Source: Zelopaecilomyces penicillatus (lineage: Eukaryota; Ascomycota; Sordariomycetes; Hypocreales; Pseudodiploosporaceae). Taken from it: 64,000 nucleotides of DNA. The notes under the pieces were generated by a model that was not told the DNA's origin, made no database searches, and was given only the letters and a program-made list of their open reading frames with translations. The DNA is taken from contig VCCP01000004.1 in the NCBI GenBank assembly GCA_005765155.1, positions 3,348,001 to 3,412,000 on the forward strand, read 5' to 3'. How positions within the stretch are numbered: the first letter of the stretch is position 1; each line of letters starts with the position of its first letter. The position numbers and the translations under genes were made by a program. Positions 49,307-62,260 of this stretch are shown here, in pieces.

Positions 49307-51148
49307 TTTTATTAAAATATAATTAATTTTAATAATTTATATTATTTATATTATTTTTAATATTAAAAGAATTATAAAAAAAATCTATTATTAATAATAT
49401 AATATTATTAAATAAAATTAATTAAATATTTAAAAAAGATTATTAATTTTTTATAAATTTAAAAAATAATATAATTTTATTATTATTTAATAAATTAAAA
49501 ACATTAATATAAAAATATAAAAATATAAAATATTAAAATAAGATATTTTATATAATTAAGCTTTTATTTTTTAAATTATTATAAGATATAAGATATAAGA
49601 TTAATATAAAATATTAATATTATTAAATTATTTATTTTTTAATGTAATAATTAATTAAATTAAATTATAATATTTTTAATATTTTTATAATTATATTATA
49701 TATATAATATAATAAAATAATATTATAATATAATTTAATTAATTTATAACTATATAAATATAATTAATAAATCCTTTAAAAGATATAATAATATAATAAA
49801 AAAATAATAAAAAGAAAATATAATAAAAGATATAATTATAAATAAATAAATAAAATAAATTTAAATTTTAAAAATAATAAAATTCTAAATTAATAAAATA
49901 ATAATAATAAAAAAATCTATTATAAAATAATAAATATACAATTAAAATATTAAAATATTATCTTTAAAAAGTATATTATAATAAAATTAAATATCTAGAT
50001 ATTTAATTATAATATATAATTTAAAAAATTATTAATTATTAAAGCTTTAATAATCTTTTATATTTAAAAAATATAAAGAAAAAAAGATTTAATTTAAATA
50101 TAAATATTATTATTAATTAATTAAAGAAAGCTATATAATCCTATTTAATTATAATTAAAATTCCTTTTATAAATATAAAATATTATATATATATTAAATC
50201 TTTTTAAATAAATATATTAAAAAAACTTTATAATTAATAAAATATAATAATTAAATTATTATTATTTTTAAAAATTAAAAATAATCTTATAAATAAAAGA
50301 ATATATTATTATAGCTTAAATTAAATCTTTAAAAGATTTAAATTATATATCTTTTAAAAGCTTATATAAATATAAATAAATCTAGTTTCTTTTATAAAAT
50401 AAAGAAAATTAAAAATAAAGCTTTTTATAATTTATAATTTATTTATTATATATAATTAAATTAATATTATTTTTAAGCTTTTTATTTTTTTTATAATCTT
50501 TTAATTTTAATATTTAATATTTAATATATTAATTAATATTATAAATAATATCTTTTTTTAATTTAATATTTCTTAATTCTTTAATTAATAAATAGATTTT
50601 ACTTTATAATAAGATATTATTAATAATTAAATAATAATTTTTTTTAATAATATTTTAATTTATAATTTTATAATTTAATTAAATATAATCTTTATATTTA
50701 AGGATTATATTTATATTAAAATTAATCTTTAAAATTCTTAATTATATTTAATTATATTATATATTTAAATTAATATATTTAATTTCTTTTTAAAATTTAA
50801 ATATTAAAAAAATTTATAATAAAAAATATATAAAAATAATATATATATATAAAATAAAAATTATTTAAATTTTAAGAATATTTTAAAAAAATTATTTAAA
50901 ATAATAATAAAAAGAATTATATAAAAATCTTTTATAATTTTAAATATCAAGATATTTATATTATTAATTTATAAGATTTTTTTTTATTAAAGATATTATA
51001 TCTATATAATAATTATATAAAGAAAATGTTTATATTAAGTATTAATATAGGCAGAATTCAAAGTAATATTCTATAAGGTAGGCCATACTACAAAGCCATA
51101 AATTGGGGTGTTGCTGAGTAGGAGGTGCGTGCTGCCTAGTCACTCCCT

Positions 51149-52177
51149 TCACATTCCGCGATTAGGTAAAGTAGCTAACCTTTTGCCTATTCGTGAAACC
51201 TCCTTGCGCGTGAATAGAGCATCACCATTAACAATCATGCTGTGATCTGCTATCTCGCCTTCGTCTGCGTGATCACCTCGACCTTCACCTCCCATAAACC
51301 GCTTCATAGTTGTTTCCCAAAGGCGAAAACGTTCTTTACCTTGACCGTCTCTTTCAACCAACAATTTGACTTCTTTTTGCTTGCGCATCTTCGATGCTCG
51401 AACTAGTCTTCGTAGAGCATCCTCTCCTTGCTGCGCTGTCCTGGCTGCTTCTTCTCGAATTCTTTTAGAGTCCCGTGCCAGATGATCGTCTCGAGGGGTA
51501 AATCTATATGTATGCGTACTGGGAAAGTCTGGGAAAGATGTGGGTATATAGCTTCGGCTATCCTTGTCCACTCGGCCACACAACTCCTCACCCAGGAGTG
51601 GCAGTGTTGAAAAAGGTTTGTATTCGAGTGGGGAGACATCAACAGGGTGTTGAACGGTAGCCGTTGTCGCTATAGGATTTTTTATGTGTGGTTTCAGTGA
51701 GGATATAGGCAAGTTATAGCGTCTCAGCATGCTTTCAAAATCTGAAGGTATGGGGTGTTCTCGACGTGATGTTGTGGCAAGCCTCTTGACTTCTTCGATT
51801 ATAGATATCAAGTCTAGCAAAATAAATTAGCTGAGCGAGAAACCCGGGGCAAGCTTGATCCAACAACACTAACATGTCTCCACTAACTCAGTAAAACACT
51901 CGACAGCGTTGGGGCTCGCCGATGAGAAACCATCGTGATCCATTACAATTGCAATAGATTTTTGTATCCCCTGTCTTGCGTGATTGTGATGTGTTAAGAA
52001 TTGGGATTTGATTGTGGCGGGTATTTCGTCTACTTCACCGAACGTCCTCGTCGAATCGCCTCCCAAACGTGCAGAGAGACTCCTAGGTTGAATTTCCCCT
52101 TCTTGGATGTCAATTCTCAGACGCTTTGGATCCGCAGGTCCATTTTCGATAACAGGTTGCCATCGCTTGGTTGGCAT
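51149..52177 (-). CDS. TAF8: TAF8-like transcription initiation factor TFIID subunit (322 aa, one intron)
   Basis: Exon 1 is 52177-51874 and exon 2 is 51813-51149. Joining them gives 969 nt, 322 codons plus stop. The N-terminal half (about residues 66-145) is a Bromo_TP-type histone fold (ARQGIQKSIAIVMDHDGF … AVECFTELVETYLISIIEEV … RREHPIPSDFESMLRRYNL). In TAF8 this fold pairs with TAF10 or a similar partner inside TFIID. The C-terminal part (about 185-243) carries the TAF8 C-terminal domain: FPDFPSTHTYRFTP, then DSKRIREEAARTAQQGEDAL. A basic KRLR near the N-terminus could be a nuclear signal. ATG 52177 is preferred to one 33 codons upstream because the extension has no family-like features. 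TFIID subunits are normally essential, so an intact copy surrounded on both sides by RIP-dead DNA is notable; it could be a second, diverged copy. Confidence 0.85.
51814..51873 (-). other. 60-bp intron of the TAF8-like gene
   Basis: On the minus strand the intron begins GTTAGT at 51873 and ends TTGCTAG at 51814, with a branch-like GCTAAT about 15 bp before the acceptor. Splicing joins ACAT to ACTTGATA and creates the Tyr codon of the histone fold. Without splicing, exon 1 runs into a TAG within two codons. Confidence 0.85.
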
Positions 52178-52277
52178 GTTCGCGGTCGAGAAATAGTAGC
52201 ACGCAGAACATCCGGTGTCAAATGATCGCGCGTTAGTGGATAATACTTTCGTTGCAAAGATCGTTGAGCTAGGCAAT

Positions 52278-53338
52278 GCTCGGGTTATAAATTACATGAA
52301 ATCTATGATTTTATGGAGTTGTCTATTACATGTGAAAGATTGATGATTTGAATACCGAGTTTAATAGGTAATATTAATCAAGGTAAGATATATATTATAG
52401 CTTTTAAAACTTAATAGAAAAAAAACCAATGATTATATAATTTATATATAAGGATAAATATTTAATAATAAAAGAATTAAAGGAAATAAAAAATAAATAC
52501 TTTTATAAATATATTTTTTTTTTATTAATAATATTATTTATTTATTAATTATATATTTAAATTTTTTTATTTTAAAATAAAACTCTTAAAAATTTAAAAT
52601 ATTTATTATATTATAATTTAATATTATAATTTAATATTAATATTATAATTATAAAGTATTATTATTTTATATTTTTAAGAGTTTTATTTTAAAATAAAAA
52701 AATTTATATAATAAATTTATATTTATATTTTTTATTTTATATATTTAATTAGTTTTTTTATATAATTATTTAATAGTATTAAGATTTATTAATAATATAT
52801 AATTTTTATTTATTATTTAAAAAAATTATTTTTAAATATTTTTAATTAATTTTTATAAATAATTTTAATATTTTATATTATTAAATTTTATTTTTAAAAT
52901 AATTTTTTAAATAGATTATAAAAATAATATATATTTTTTAAAATAAAATAATAAAAAATTTAAAATTTAAAATATAAATATTTTATAAAAGTATTATAAA
53001 TTAATTTATAATAATTTAAAAGAATTATTAATTATTATTTAAAATATAATTATTATAATATTATTTTATAATATAAAACTTTTTTTAAATTTCTTTTTAT
53101 ATAGATTTAATTAAAATAATATTAAGATTTTATAAAAGTTTTTAATATAAAATTTAATATAAAAGTTAATATAAAATTTATTAAAATAATATTAATAAAA
53201 ATAATTATATTATTTATAAATTAAATATATTAATCTTTATAAAGTTTTTTTTTTTTAATATTTATTTAATATTAAAATTTAAATTAAATCTTATAAAGAT
53301 TTAAATTATATAACTTTTTAAAGATTTATATATATATA
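52278..53338. other. AT-rich DNA upstream of the TAF8-like gene
   Basis: The gene's promoter must lie in about 52178-52400, the last stretch of ordinary composition. Beyond it the DNA is A/T with no ORF. It holds the fold-back repeat at 52559-52705. Confidence 0.45.
52559..52705. repeat. Fold-back element with perfect 35-bp arms
   Basis: 52559-52593 and 52671-52705 are exact reverse complements over 35 bp, including the non-trivial core AAACTCTTAAAA / TTTTAAGAGTTT, with a 77-bp spacer. The arms extend inward imperfectly. No clear target duplication. It could be a tiny MITE relic or the product of template switching. Confidence 0.8.
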
Positions 53339-53745
53339 TATTATAATTTATAATATATAATTATAATTAAAGCTAGTAGTAATAGTAATAGAAGAAAAGC
53401 TGTAAATAGTTATTTTAAATAAAATTTAAAAAAAAAGAAGAAAAAAGTGATTTTATTACTAATATAGAAAAAAAACAGAATTAACTAGGAATCTAGCTAT
53501 CTTATATATTTAAATAATATTAGGATTATTAAGAATTTCTTTAGGATTTTAAATAATTCTTTATTTAGATTTCTAAGTATTTTAAATATAAGGAAAAAGG
53601 GGTTTTTTAAGAGATAAGCTCTTAAATAACTAGTCTAGCCTTTAGCAGGTTAAGCTGCTAGAGGGTCTTAGATCTTATAGTAGGTCTAGCTGCTAGGCTA
53701 TAACAGGTCAGGCTGTTATATAAAAAAAACCCACTTATTTTAATA
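53339..53745 (-). repeat. Solo copia LTR, minus orientation
   Basis: 407 bp, A-type copia LTR on the minus strand (ends ACTTATTTTAATA, complement of TATTAAAATAAGT). Flanked by ATATA at 53334-53338 and 53746-53750. The half toward 53700 keeps more G/C (CAGGTTAAGCTGCTAG). Confidence 0.88.
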
Positions 53746-53750
53746 ATATA

Positions 53751-54298
53751 TATATATAAATATAATCTTTTATATTTTATATAAAAGTTTAAAATTAAAT
53801 CTTTTATTAAAAGCTTTTTATTTATTATTATTATATAATTAAATTATTTATTAATTAAGGTTTTTATATAAAGTATTTTTAAATAAATAATTAATTAAAA
53901 GATATCTTTTTAATTAATTAAAAAAAAATTAATATATCTTTTAATATTAATATATTTTACTAATATATAAAAGTATTATATTATTAAATATATAAATTTT
54001 ATTTTATATTAGTATTTTTTATTATATATTATATTTAAATTAATAATATTATAATCTTTATTAATTAATAATCTTTAATTAATAATCTTTAATTAAAATA
54101 ATATTATATAAAGCTATTTTAGATTATATATATAAGATTATATAAAGCTATTTAAAATCTTTTTTTATAAGATTATATAAGGCTATTTAAAGCTATATCA
54201 AAGATTATATAATAATTAAATAAATTAAATTTTTGTATTTTCTTTTAAATATTTATATATTCTTATATTAAATAATATATAAAACTATAAGATTACTT
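53751..54298. other. AT-rich spacer between two solo LTRs
   Basis: About 550 bp without an ORF. Short repeated AGATTATATAAAGCTATTT-like motifs occur near 54110-54200. Confidence 0.4.
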
Positions 54299-54303
54299 TA
54301 AAT

Positions 54304-54761
54304 TATTAAAATAAATAGGTTTTTAATATAATAGCTTAAACTATAATAACCTAGCAGTTAGACCTGCTATTATCTTATAGCCAGACCTGCTATTATATAG
54401 CAGCTTTACCTGGTATAAGACCTGATATAAGACTCAAGATGCTTAGGCAGCCTGATCTGCCAGACTGGGCTAGAATAGAAAATAAGGGCTTAACCCTTAG
54501 AATCCTTTCTTTCTTTATATTTAAAATACTTAATAAATTTTAAATAAATATTATTTAAAATTCTAAATTAATTCTAAATTAATTCTTATATTTTAAAATA
54601 TATAAAAAAGATAGAATTTTAATTAAAAATTATTTTCTTTTTTTATTAATAATATAATTATTTTTATTTTCTTTTTCATAAATATTTATTTAAATAATTA
54701 TTATATCTTTTTATTATTATCTTAATTATTAACTTTAATTAATCTTTATAAAATTATAATA
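54304..54761 (+). repeat. Solo copia LTR, plus orientation
   Basis: 458 bp, starts TATTAAAATAAATAGG and ends AAATTATAATA. The flanks TAAAT (54299-54303) and TAGAT (54762-54766) differ by one G-to-A, so they are a 5-bp target duplication altered by RIP after insertion. The first half contains less mutated LTR sequence (GACCTGCTATTATCTTATAG). Confidence 0.88.
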
Positions 54762-54766
54762 TAGAT

Positions 54767-55474
54767 TATATATTAAATTTAATAATTATAATATTAAAAA
54801 TAATATTAATTAAATTATATATATAATCTTTTAAGAAATCTTTTTTATTAAAGTTTATAAGATATTATATATATTATTAAAAAGCTTATAATCTTTATTT
54901 TTATCATCTTTATTTTTTAATAATATTATATTAAAGTTTATAAATATATTATTTTTTATTTTTTATAAAATCTTTAATATATTCTTTAAAATTAAAGATT
55001 AATATAAAGAATATTTAATTATAATCTTTATTATTAATATTTATTTTATTATTATAATAAAATTATCTTTTTATTAATTAAAAGGATTAAATATAGTTTT
55101 ATTTTATATTTTAAAAAATAAATAATCTTTATATTTATTTATATATTTAAGCTATTTCTTAAAAATTAATCTTTTTTTAATTTTATTAATAAATTAAAAT
55201 TTAATTATTTATTATTATATTTTTAATTATTTTAAATATTAATAAAGGGCTTTTTTAATAGTTTAAATTTATTATTTTTTTTATTTTAATTATTATTTTA
55301 TATTATTAATTAATATAATTATAATTGATACTTATAATAATCTATTTAATAAATATATAATTATTTTATATTATTATATATTATTAAATTTATTAATTTA
55401 TCTTATATAATTAATAATAAAATTCTTAATATATAATTTTAATATAATTATCTTTATAATTATCTTTATAATTA
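54767..55474. other. AT-rich DNA, nothing recognised
   Basis: No ORF or repeat pair identified between the solo LTR and the LTR of F2. Confidence 0.4.
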
Positions 55475-55607
55475 TATTATAATTATTTATATTAGATTAT
55501 TAAAACAGTTATCTTTTTATTTCTTTATTATCTTAATTAAATTATTAAATAATTAACTAGATTATTAAATTAAATAGAAATTAAAATTATTCTTTTTATA
55601 TATAATA
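55475..55607 (+). repeat. 5' LTR relic of F2
   Basis: 133 bp that start TATTATAATTATTTATATTA and end CTTTTTATATATAATA, like the F1 LTRs but with an internal deletion. The sequence after it (AATAATAATTACTTATAATA) matches F1 position for position. Confidence 0.6.
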
Positions 55608-57682
55608 ACTAATAATAATTACTTATAATAGTTATATAATCCCTATCCCTATATAATAATTATTTATAAATTTTATTTTATTTAAATTTAATTATCTAAT
55701 AATTAAATCTATTAATAAATTTTTTATTATTAAGATAACTATCTGGATATAAATAATAAGATTTTAATTATTAAATATATTATTAAATTTACTTAAATAA
55801 AGTATCTATATATATTTATTATTATTAAATAAAAATATTAAAAAAGCTAAAGCATTATTAAAGAATATTATAATTATTTAAAATCTATTATTCTATTTCT
55901 TATTAAATTAAATAAAAAAAAAGAAAAATTTATTTAATATTTATAAAAATAATATAAATAATATTTAAAATCTAAATTAATTAATATAATTATTAATATA
56001 ATATTATTAATATCTTATTCTTCTATTTATAATAATAAACTAATAATTATTAATAAATTATTAAGAAATATATATTTAAATATAATATTTTTATTTATTC
56101 TTATTAACTTTAAATAAATAAATAATAATATTAAATTATTAAATTAAAATAGATAATTATAAATAAGATTTTTATATAAAGCTATATTAATATTTAAGAA
56201 ATTATTAAAGGATAAATTAATAATTAGATTTATATTTTTTAATTAAATTAGATAATATTATTAATAATTATTAAAAGAAATAAATTAAAATCTTTTTTAA
56301 ACTAAGAAAATTTAAAAAAGGTTTATTATATTATTTAATATTAATAAATAAAATATATATAATATTAATTATACTCTCTTTAAAGTATTATTATAGATAG
56401 CTTTATTATTATTATTATTTTTATTAATTAATCTATCGTTATTATTTTATTAAGAATTAATTATTTATTATAAAGTATAAAAAAATAATATAATTAAAGT
56501 ATAAAATATCTTTATAATAAATAATTAAAAGATTTCTTTAATAGTATTAAATATAATATCTTTTATTAATCTATTTAATAAATAATTTTAAATATTATTT
56601 ATATAAATAATTAAAAATATAATAAATAAATCAGATAATAAAATAAATAATTAATTATAAAGGATTATATAAGCTTAATATAATAATTAAAAGATATAAA
56701 ATATTAGAATATTTAATTCTAAATTAAAAAAATCTTTTAATAAATTAAATATAATATAAATTAAAAATGATATTAATTAAAAAAATATAAATCTTTTCAT
56801 TAAAAGTATTTAAGATAATATAATTTATTTATTTTATATTATAATTATTTATATAAATCTTTTTTAATTATTTTATAAAAGAATATTATATTAATAGATT
56901 AATATAATAATAAATAATAATATTAAACTATTAAAAGATTTATTAATATATAGATTATAATATTATAAAAGTAGTTTAAAATAAATAAAATTAATATTAT
57001 TAAATAATTATTAATTATAAAATATTTTAAAAAAGATTATTATTAAAATATTAATAGTAAGAAATAGGCTTTAAAGCTATTTTAAATAATAAAAATAATT
57101 AAATTTAAAATAATTAATTAATAATTAAATTAAATCTATACTTATTTAAATAAATCCCTTAAATATATTTATAAAAAATAATAATTCAAATAAATAATAT
57201 TTAATAAAATTAAATTACTCTTTAATATAATTATATTAAGATATTATTAAATATATAATATAAAAATAATAGAATTAATATATATATTTAATAAATTAAA
57301 TAATTAAATATATTATAAATAGAATAATTAATATTTTAATTAATAAAAATAATAATTATAAAATCTATAATAAATAGATTAAATGTTTATAATAGATTAA
57401 AATATATATAAAAGATTTATAAAAATAAGATTATATAATTATTTAACAGATTAAATAGATTAAAGATTAAATAGATTTTTTTATAATAAAGAATAGATAA
57501 ATCCTTAAGAATAAATTAAATATATATTTTTATATAATAGATTAAATTAATAGAATAATCTTTATAAAGGATTAAATATAAGATTTAATAATAATATCTA
57601 TTAATAAAATAATTAATATTATTATTAAAATAAAAGAAATGCTTAATCTATTTAATATTAATAATAGATATTTAAATATTAA

Positions 57683-57790
57683 GTATAATATAATTATATT
57701 TAATATTAAGTATAATATAATTATATTTAATATTAAGTATAATATAATTATATTTAATATTAAGTATAATATAATTATATTTAATATTAA
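57683..57790 (+). repeat. 27-bp tandem repeat, four copies, in-frame 9-aa repeat
   Basis: The unit GTATAATATAATTATATTTAATATTAA (positions 57683, 57710, 57737, 57764) repeats without a difference. Because 27 is a multiple of three it stays open as a 9-residue repeat (KYNIIIFNI) in a 61-codon ORF (57639-57824), in the upstream gag-side part of F2. Probably slippage, not a protein. Confidence 0.95.
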
Positions 57791-58489
57791 AATAAAGATA
57801 ATAAAGATAATAATATTAATATAAAAGATAAAAGTATTAAAGAATATAAATAATAATTAAAGATTATTTAATATTAAATAATATCTAAATTTATTATTTT
57901 TAATTTTAATTAAAACTATTATATATTAAATAATATTAATAAAACCTTTTCTAATTCTTTTTATAATTTATTTTTAGTATTTATAATAATAAGAAATTCC
58001 TTATTTTAATAAATCTTATCTCTTAAACTATTTATTTTATTATTTAAATATATTATTAATAAAGATAAAGATATATAAAACAATTATCTAAAATATAATA
58101 TATATTTTAAAATAAGATCTTTATTAATATATTATATATTTATAAATAAGTATATAATATTAAAAATCCTTTTAATAAATCCTTTAAGCTATTATATTAG
58201 ATAAAAACTTTTAATTAATTAAAAAAAAAGATTAAACTAAGATATTTCTTTATTTTTAATAAGATTAAAATAATTAAAATAAATTAAAAATTAAATAATA
58301 ATAAATTAATAAGATATAGTTATTTAAAGATTAAAATAAAATTTTTATTAAATAGGATAAGTATAATTATAATAATAAACTTAATATACTTAAATATATT
58401 AATTAATAAAGAATAGCTTTAAAAAGATTTATTAAATATAATCTTTTATAATATAAAGAAGCTAAAACTAATATAAGGATTAATTAAAT

Positions 58490-61400
58490 TATTAAATATT
58501 CTTAATAAAACTAGATTTAATTTCTATATTATAAATTAAATTAATAGAAATTTAATATATATTTATTTTATAATTAATACCTCATTAATAAAGGATCTAA
58601 AATCTAATATATTATTAAAAATAAATTTTATTAATAAATATAGTATTAATATTTTAATTATAAGAAAGAAATTAAAAGTCTATATAATCTATAATATAAT
58701 AATACCTTTTAAAATATAAATAAAGTATAAATTAATTTATTGAAGAATTATAATAATATAAAATATAATAATATTATTAAGATTAAGAGAATAAATATTA
58801 ATAAATTATATTTATCTTAATTATTATAATTTATAATTTATAAAAAAGATATATTATTTTATATTAAAAGATATAGCTATAATAGATTATATATATATAA
58901 TAAATATATTTAATATATTATTAATAACCAGTTAGATTATAATAATAAATAATATAAATAAGTTAATAAGATAATAATATAAATAAAAGCTAGAATATTT
59001 AAATAATTATAATAGGTATAAATATTATATAGTATTAGAAGAAAATATTATTATAATAATAAGCTATATAAAGATAATAAATAATAAATTTAATTTATTT
59101 AATAAAATAATTAAAGTATTAAATTTATTTTTAAAGATATTATAAGAATAAATAAAATTATATTTAATAAATAAAATTAATATTAAAAACCTAAAAAAAA
59201 ATTCTATTATAAAACTAATTAAATTAAAAAAAGTTAAGATTAAATAAAATATTTATATATATATTATAAATCCTATAAAAACTAAGATAATTATAAAATT
59301 AATTAAAACCTATAATATATAATATAATTAAAAGATTATTTTAATAAATAATAAAGATAAAATAAGAATTAATCTTATAAAAGGCTAATAAAAGGAAAAA
59401 TTAATAATAAGATTATATTTATTAAGGATTAAAGATAAGAAATTTCTTAATAATATAATAGAAATACTTTATAAATAAGAATATATAAATTAAATAAGAA
59501 AGTTAATATTTTTTAATTATTCTATTTTTATTATTTAATAATAGATTAAAAGAAAGTAAAAAGATAGAATAATTATAAACCTAAAATCATTAAATAAAAT
59601 TATAATATTAAATATCTATTCTATATTTTTTATAAGAAAAGATAATTTTATGTTTAAGAAAAAAGAAATATATATTAATATTAAATATATTAATCTTTTT
59701 TTATTAATTATTAATATATAATAAATATAAAGATAGGATAGTTATTATTAATTTATAAGGATTAAAAATATCTTATATAATATTAATACGATTTGAAAAT
59801 AATTTAGCTTTTATATAATAATTTATAAAATAAAGATTATATCTTTATAAAGATTTTATTAAGGTATATATTAATAATATAATTATATTTAATAATACCT
59901 TTAAGGAATATTATAACTATTTATATATAGTATTAAAATTATTTAAAAATTTATAATTAATAATATTATTATTAAAATCCTTTTATATATATTTATTAAT
60001 TAAATTATTCAATTTTTAAATTAATATATTTAGGATAAGTATAATAAAAATAAAATAAAGATATTAAGGAAATTAAAGATATTAATAATACTAACTAATC
60101 TAAAAACTTATTTAAGAATAATTACCTTTTTAAGATAATTTATCTTTAGATTTAAAATAAAAATAAAACTATTAAAAATCAGAAAAATAACTTTATTAAA
60201 AACTTGAAAAAAAAAGATTAAACTATTAAAAAATTAATAAAAAAACAAGAATATTTAAAATAAAAAAGATAAACTTTAAATTAATAAAATTAAAGATTAA
60301 ATCCTTTAAAATACTTTAGGATTATTTAATAAATAAGATAATATTATATTATTATAATATAATAAGATTAATCTTTTTTAAATTTAATATAAATAATTAA
60401 AAAATAAATCTTTTTATATTTTATCTTAAAAATAATATATAGAATAATAAGAAAATATTAATCTAATAAATATTATTAATTATATTAATATATTAATATT
60501 AGATTTAATAAAAATAAATTATTAATTAATAATAATATTGATTTACTTAAATAAATATAAACTAGATATTTATTATATCCTAGAAAAGATAAATTTTATA
60601 TTTAATATATTATAATAACTTTTAACTATAAATAATAAATATTATAAATATTATAAAAGATTTATTAAAAGATAAAATAATAAATAAATTTAATAATATT
60701 TAAAAGGAAGATATATATTATTTAATAATAATAATATTAATTAATAATAAATTAAAAATAGAATTTATAAAAGGATATATTAAGGATTATAAATTTATTA
60801 AAATAATTAAAGTATTAAAAATATAAAAATTAAAAGAAGAAATTAATATTGAAAAAAGATTAATAAATATTAAATTACCTTTTATAATAAATAATAAATT
60901 ATTATATTAACTTAAATTAAATAATATAAGAAAACTATATATCCTATAACACTATATAATAATAATATTAATAAAGGCTTATAATTAAAATTTTATATAG
61001 GATTATATAAGATAAATATAACACTAAAAGGTTTAATATTTTATTAAATAATAAAATAGATTAAATAATAAATATCCTATTATAAGATAAACTTAGAAAA
61101 TTTAATTAATTAAATAAAATTATTAAAAGAATTATAATTAATAATAACTCTATATAAAACTTTTTATATAATAGCTATTAATTTTATTATAAAATTTTTA
61201 AAAAAGATATTATAATTATTCTAGAAAATACTAGATTATAAATATTTATTTAATATAATAATAATTATAATATTTAAATAAAATAGAAAATTAATATTAA
61301 TCTTAAGATTAATTTATTATATTATTAAATAATAGGTTAAAGTATAGTTAAGATTATTATTATTATATAATTAAAGAAATTTTAGGGTTATAATTAATAA

Positions 61401-62260
61401 TTAAGATATTAAATTTATTTTAAACTTTTAGAAAGATCCTTTTAAGATATTAAAAAACAAGATTTACTTTTAATATAATATATTACCTATAAATTAATAA
61501 ATTATTTTAAAAAAAAAACCAAACTATAAAATTAATATTTTAATATTATTAAATATTATAAATTAAAATAATCTTAGTATTATAATTCTTATTAAATAAC
61601 TTAATTAATAACCTTATAGAAAGATTATTAAATAAATTAATTACAAGATTTAAATTTATTAGATTAATAGAATTATTATAAGTAAATATTAATAAAATAA
61701 ATATTAAAGTATTAAATATATTAAGATATTTATTTATAGATAAGGCTAATTATATTATAAATATAATAATAATATATATAAAATATATATATAATTAAAA
61801 GTATAGATTAATTAACTTTAAAATAGATAATAAAATATATTTAAGGTTATATAAAGAATATTAATTACTAGAAAATTTATTATAAAAGTAATTATAATAA
61901 TTATAAAAGTAAATATAATAATAAATAGGATTATTTAAAGTAATTAAATAAATAGGATTATTAATATATAAATTAGATTTATTTATTTATTAAAGGATTT
62001 ATTAAGTAATATTAATTATATATTTATATTTAAAACCTAAAGGAAATAATCTATTTAATAAAATATTAAATAAATAAATATAATTAATAAAAATTAAAGA
62101 ATAAGATAAAAAATAAAAAGTCTAGAAGATTATAAAAGGATAAATAAATAAAAAAGGAAAATATTTATAAATTAAATATATAATTAAATAAAGATATTTT
62201 AAACCAGAATATAATAAATAAAGAAAAAGAAAAAAGCTTATATAAACTATAACAAGCTTA
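58490..62260 (+). pseudogene. Pol of gypsy F2 (RT, RNase H, integrase, chromodomain)
   Basis: Read through stops, 59858-60000 gives VYINNIIIFNNTFKEYYNYL, the gypsy RT site (Y-x-DD-I-x-IFS-x-T-x-EEH) with both Asp turned to Asn. The block at about 61150-61510 gives IIAINFIIKFL, then FRVIINNQDIKFILNFQKD and PINQ. This matches the integrase core (DFI…, WGIPRVIISDRDPKF…FWK, HPQTDGQ). At about 62050-62260 VQKIIKGQINKKGKYL and RYFKPEYNK match a chromodomain (EKIL…YLVKWKGY…NTWE). Such integrase-linked chromodomains guide insertion to heterochromatin in related elements. Dead copy. Confidence 0.75.

Larger units (their letters stand above)
47725..51140. other. 3.4 kb of nearly pure A/T, no element identified
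   Basis: No ORF and no readable homology. It contains the 20-bp tandem array (48201-48375), a 46-bp duplication (49215-49306) and a 28-bp AT-only palindrome (49027-49054). Composition returns to normal abruptly at about 51050. Confidence 0.5.
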
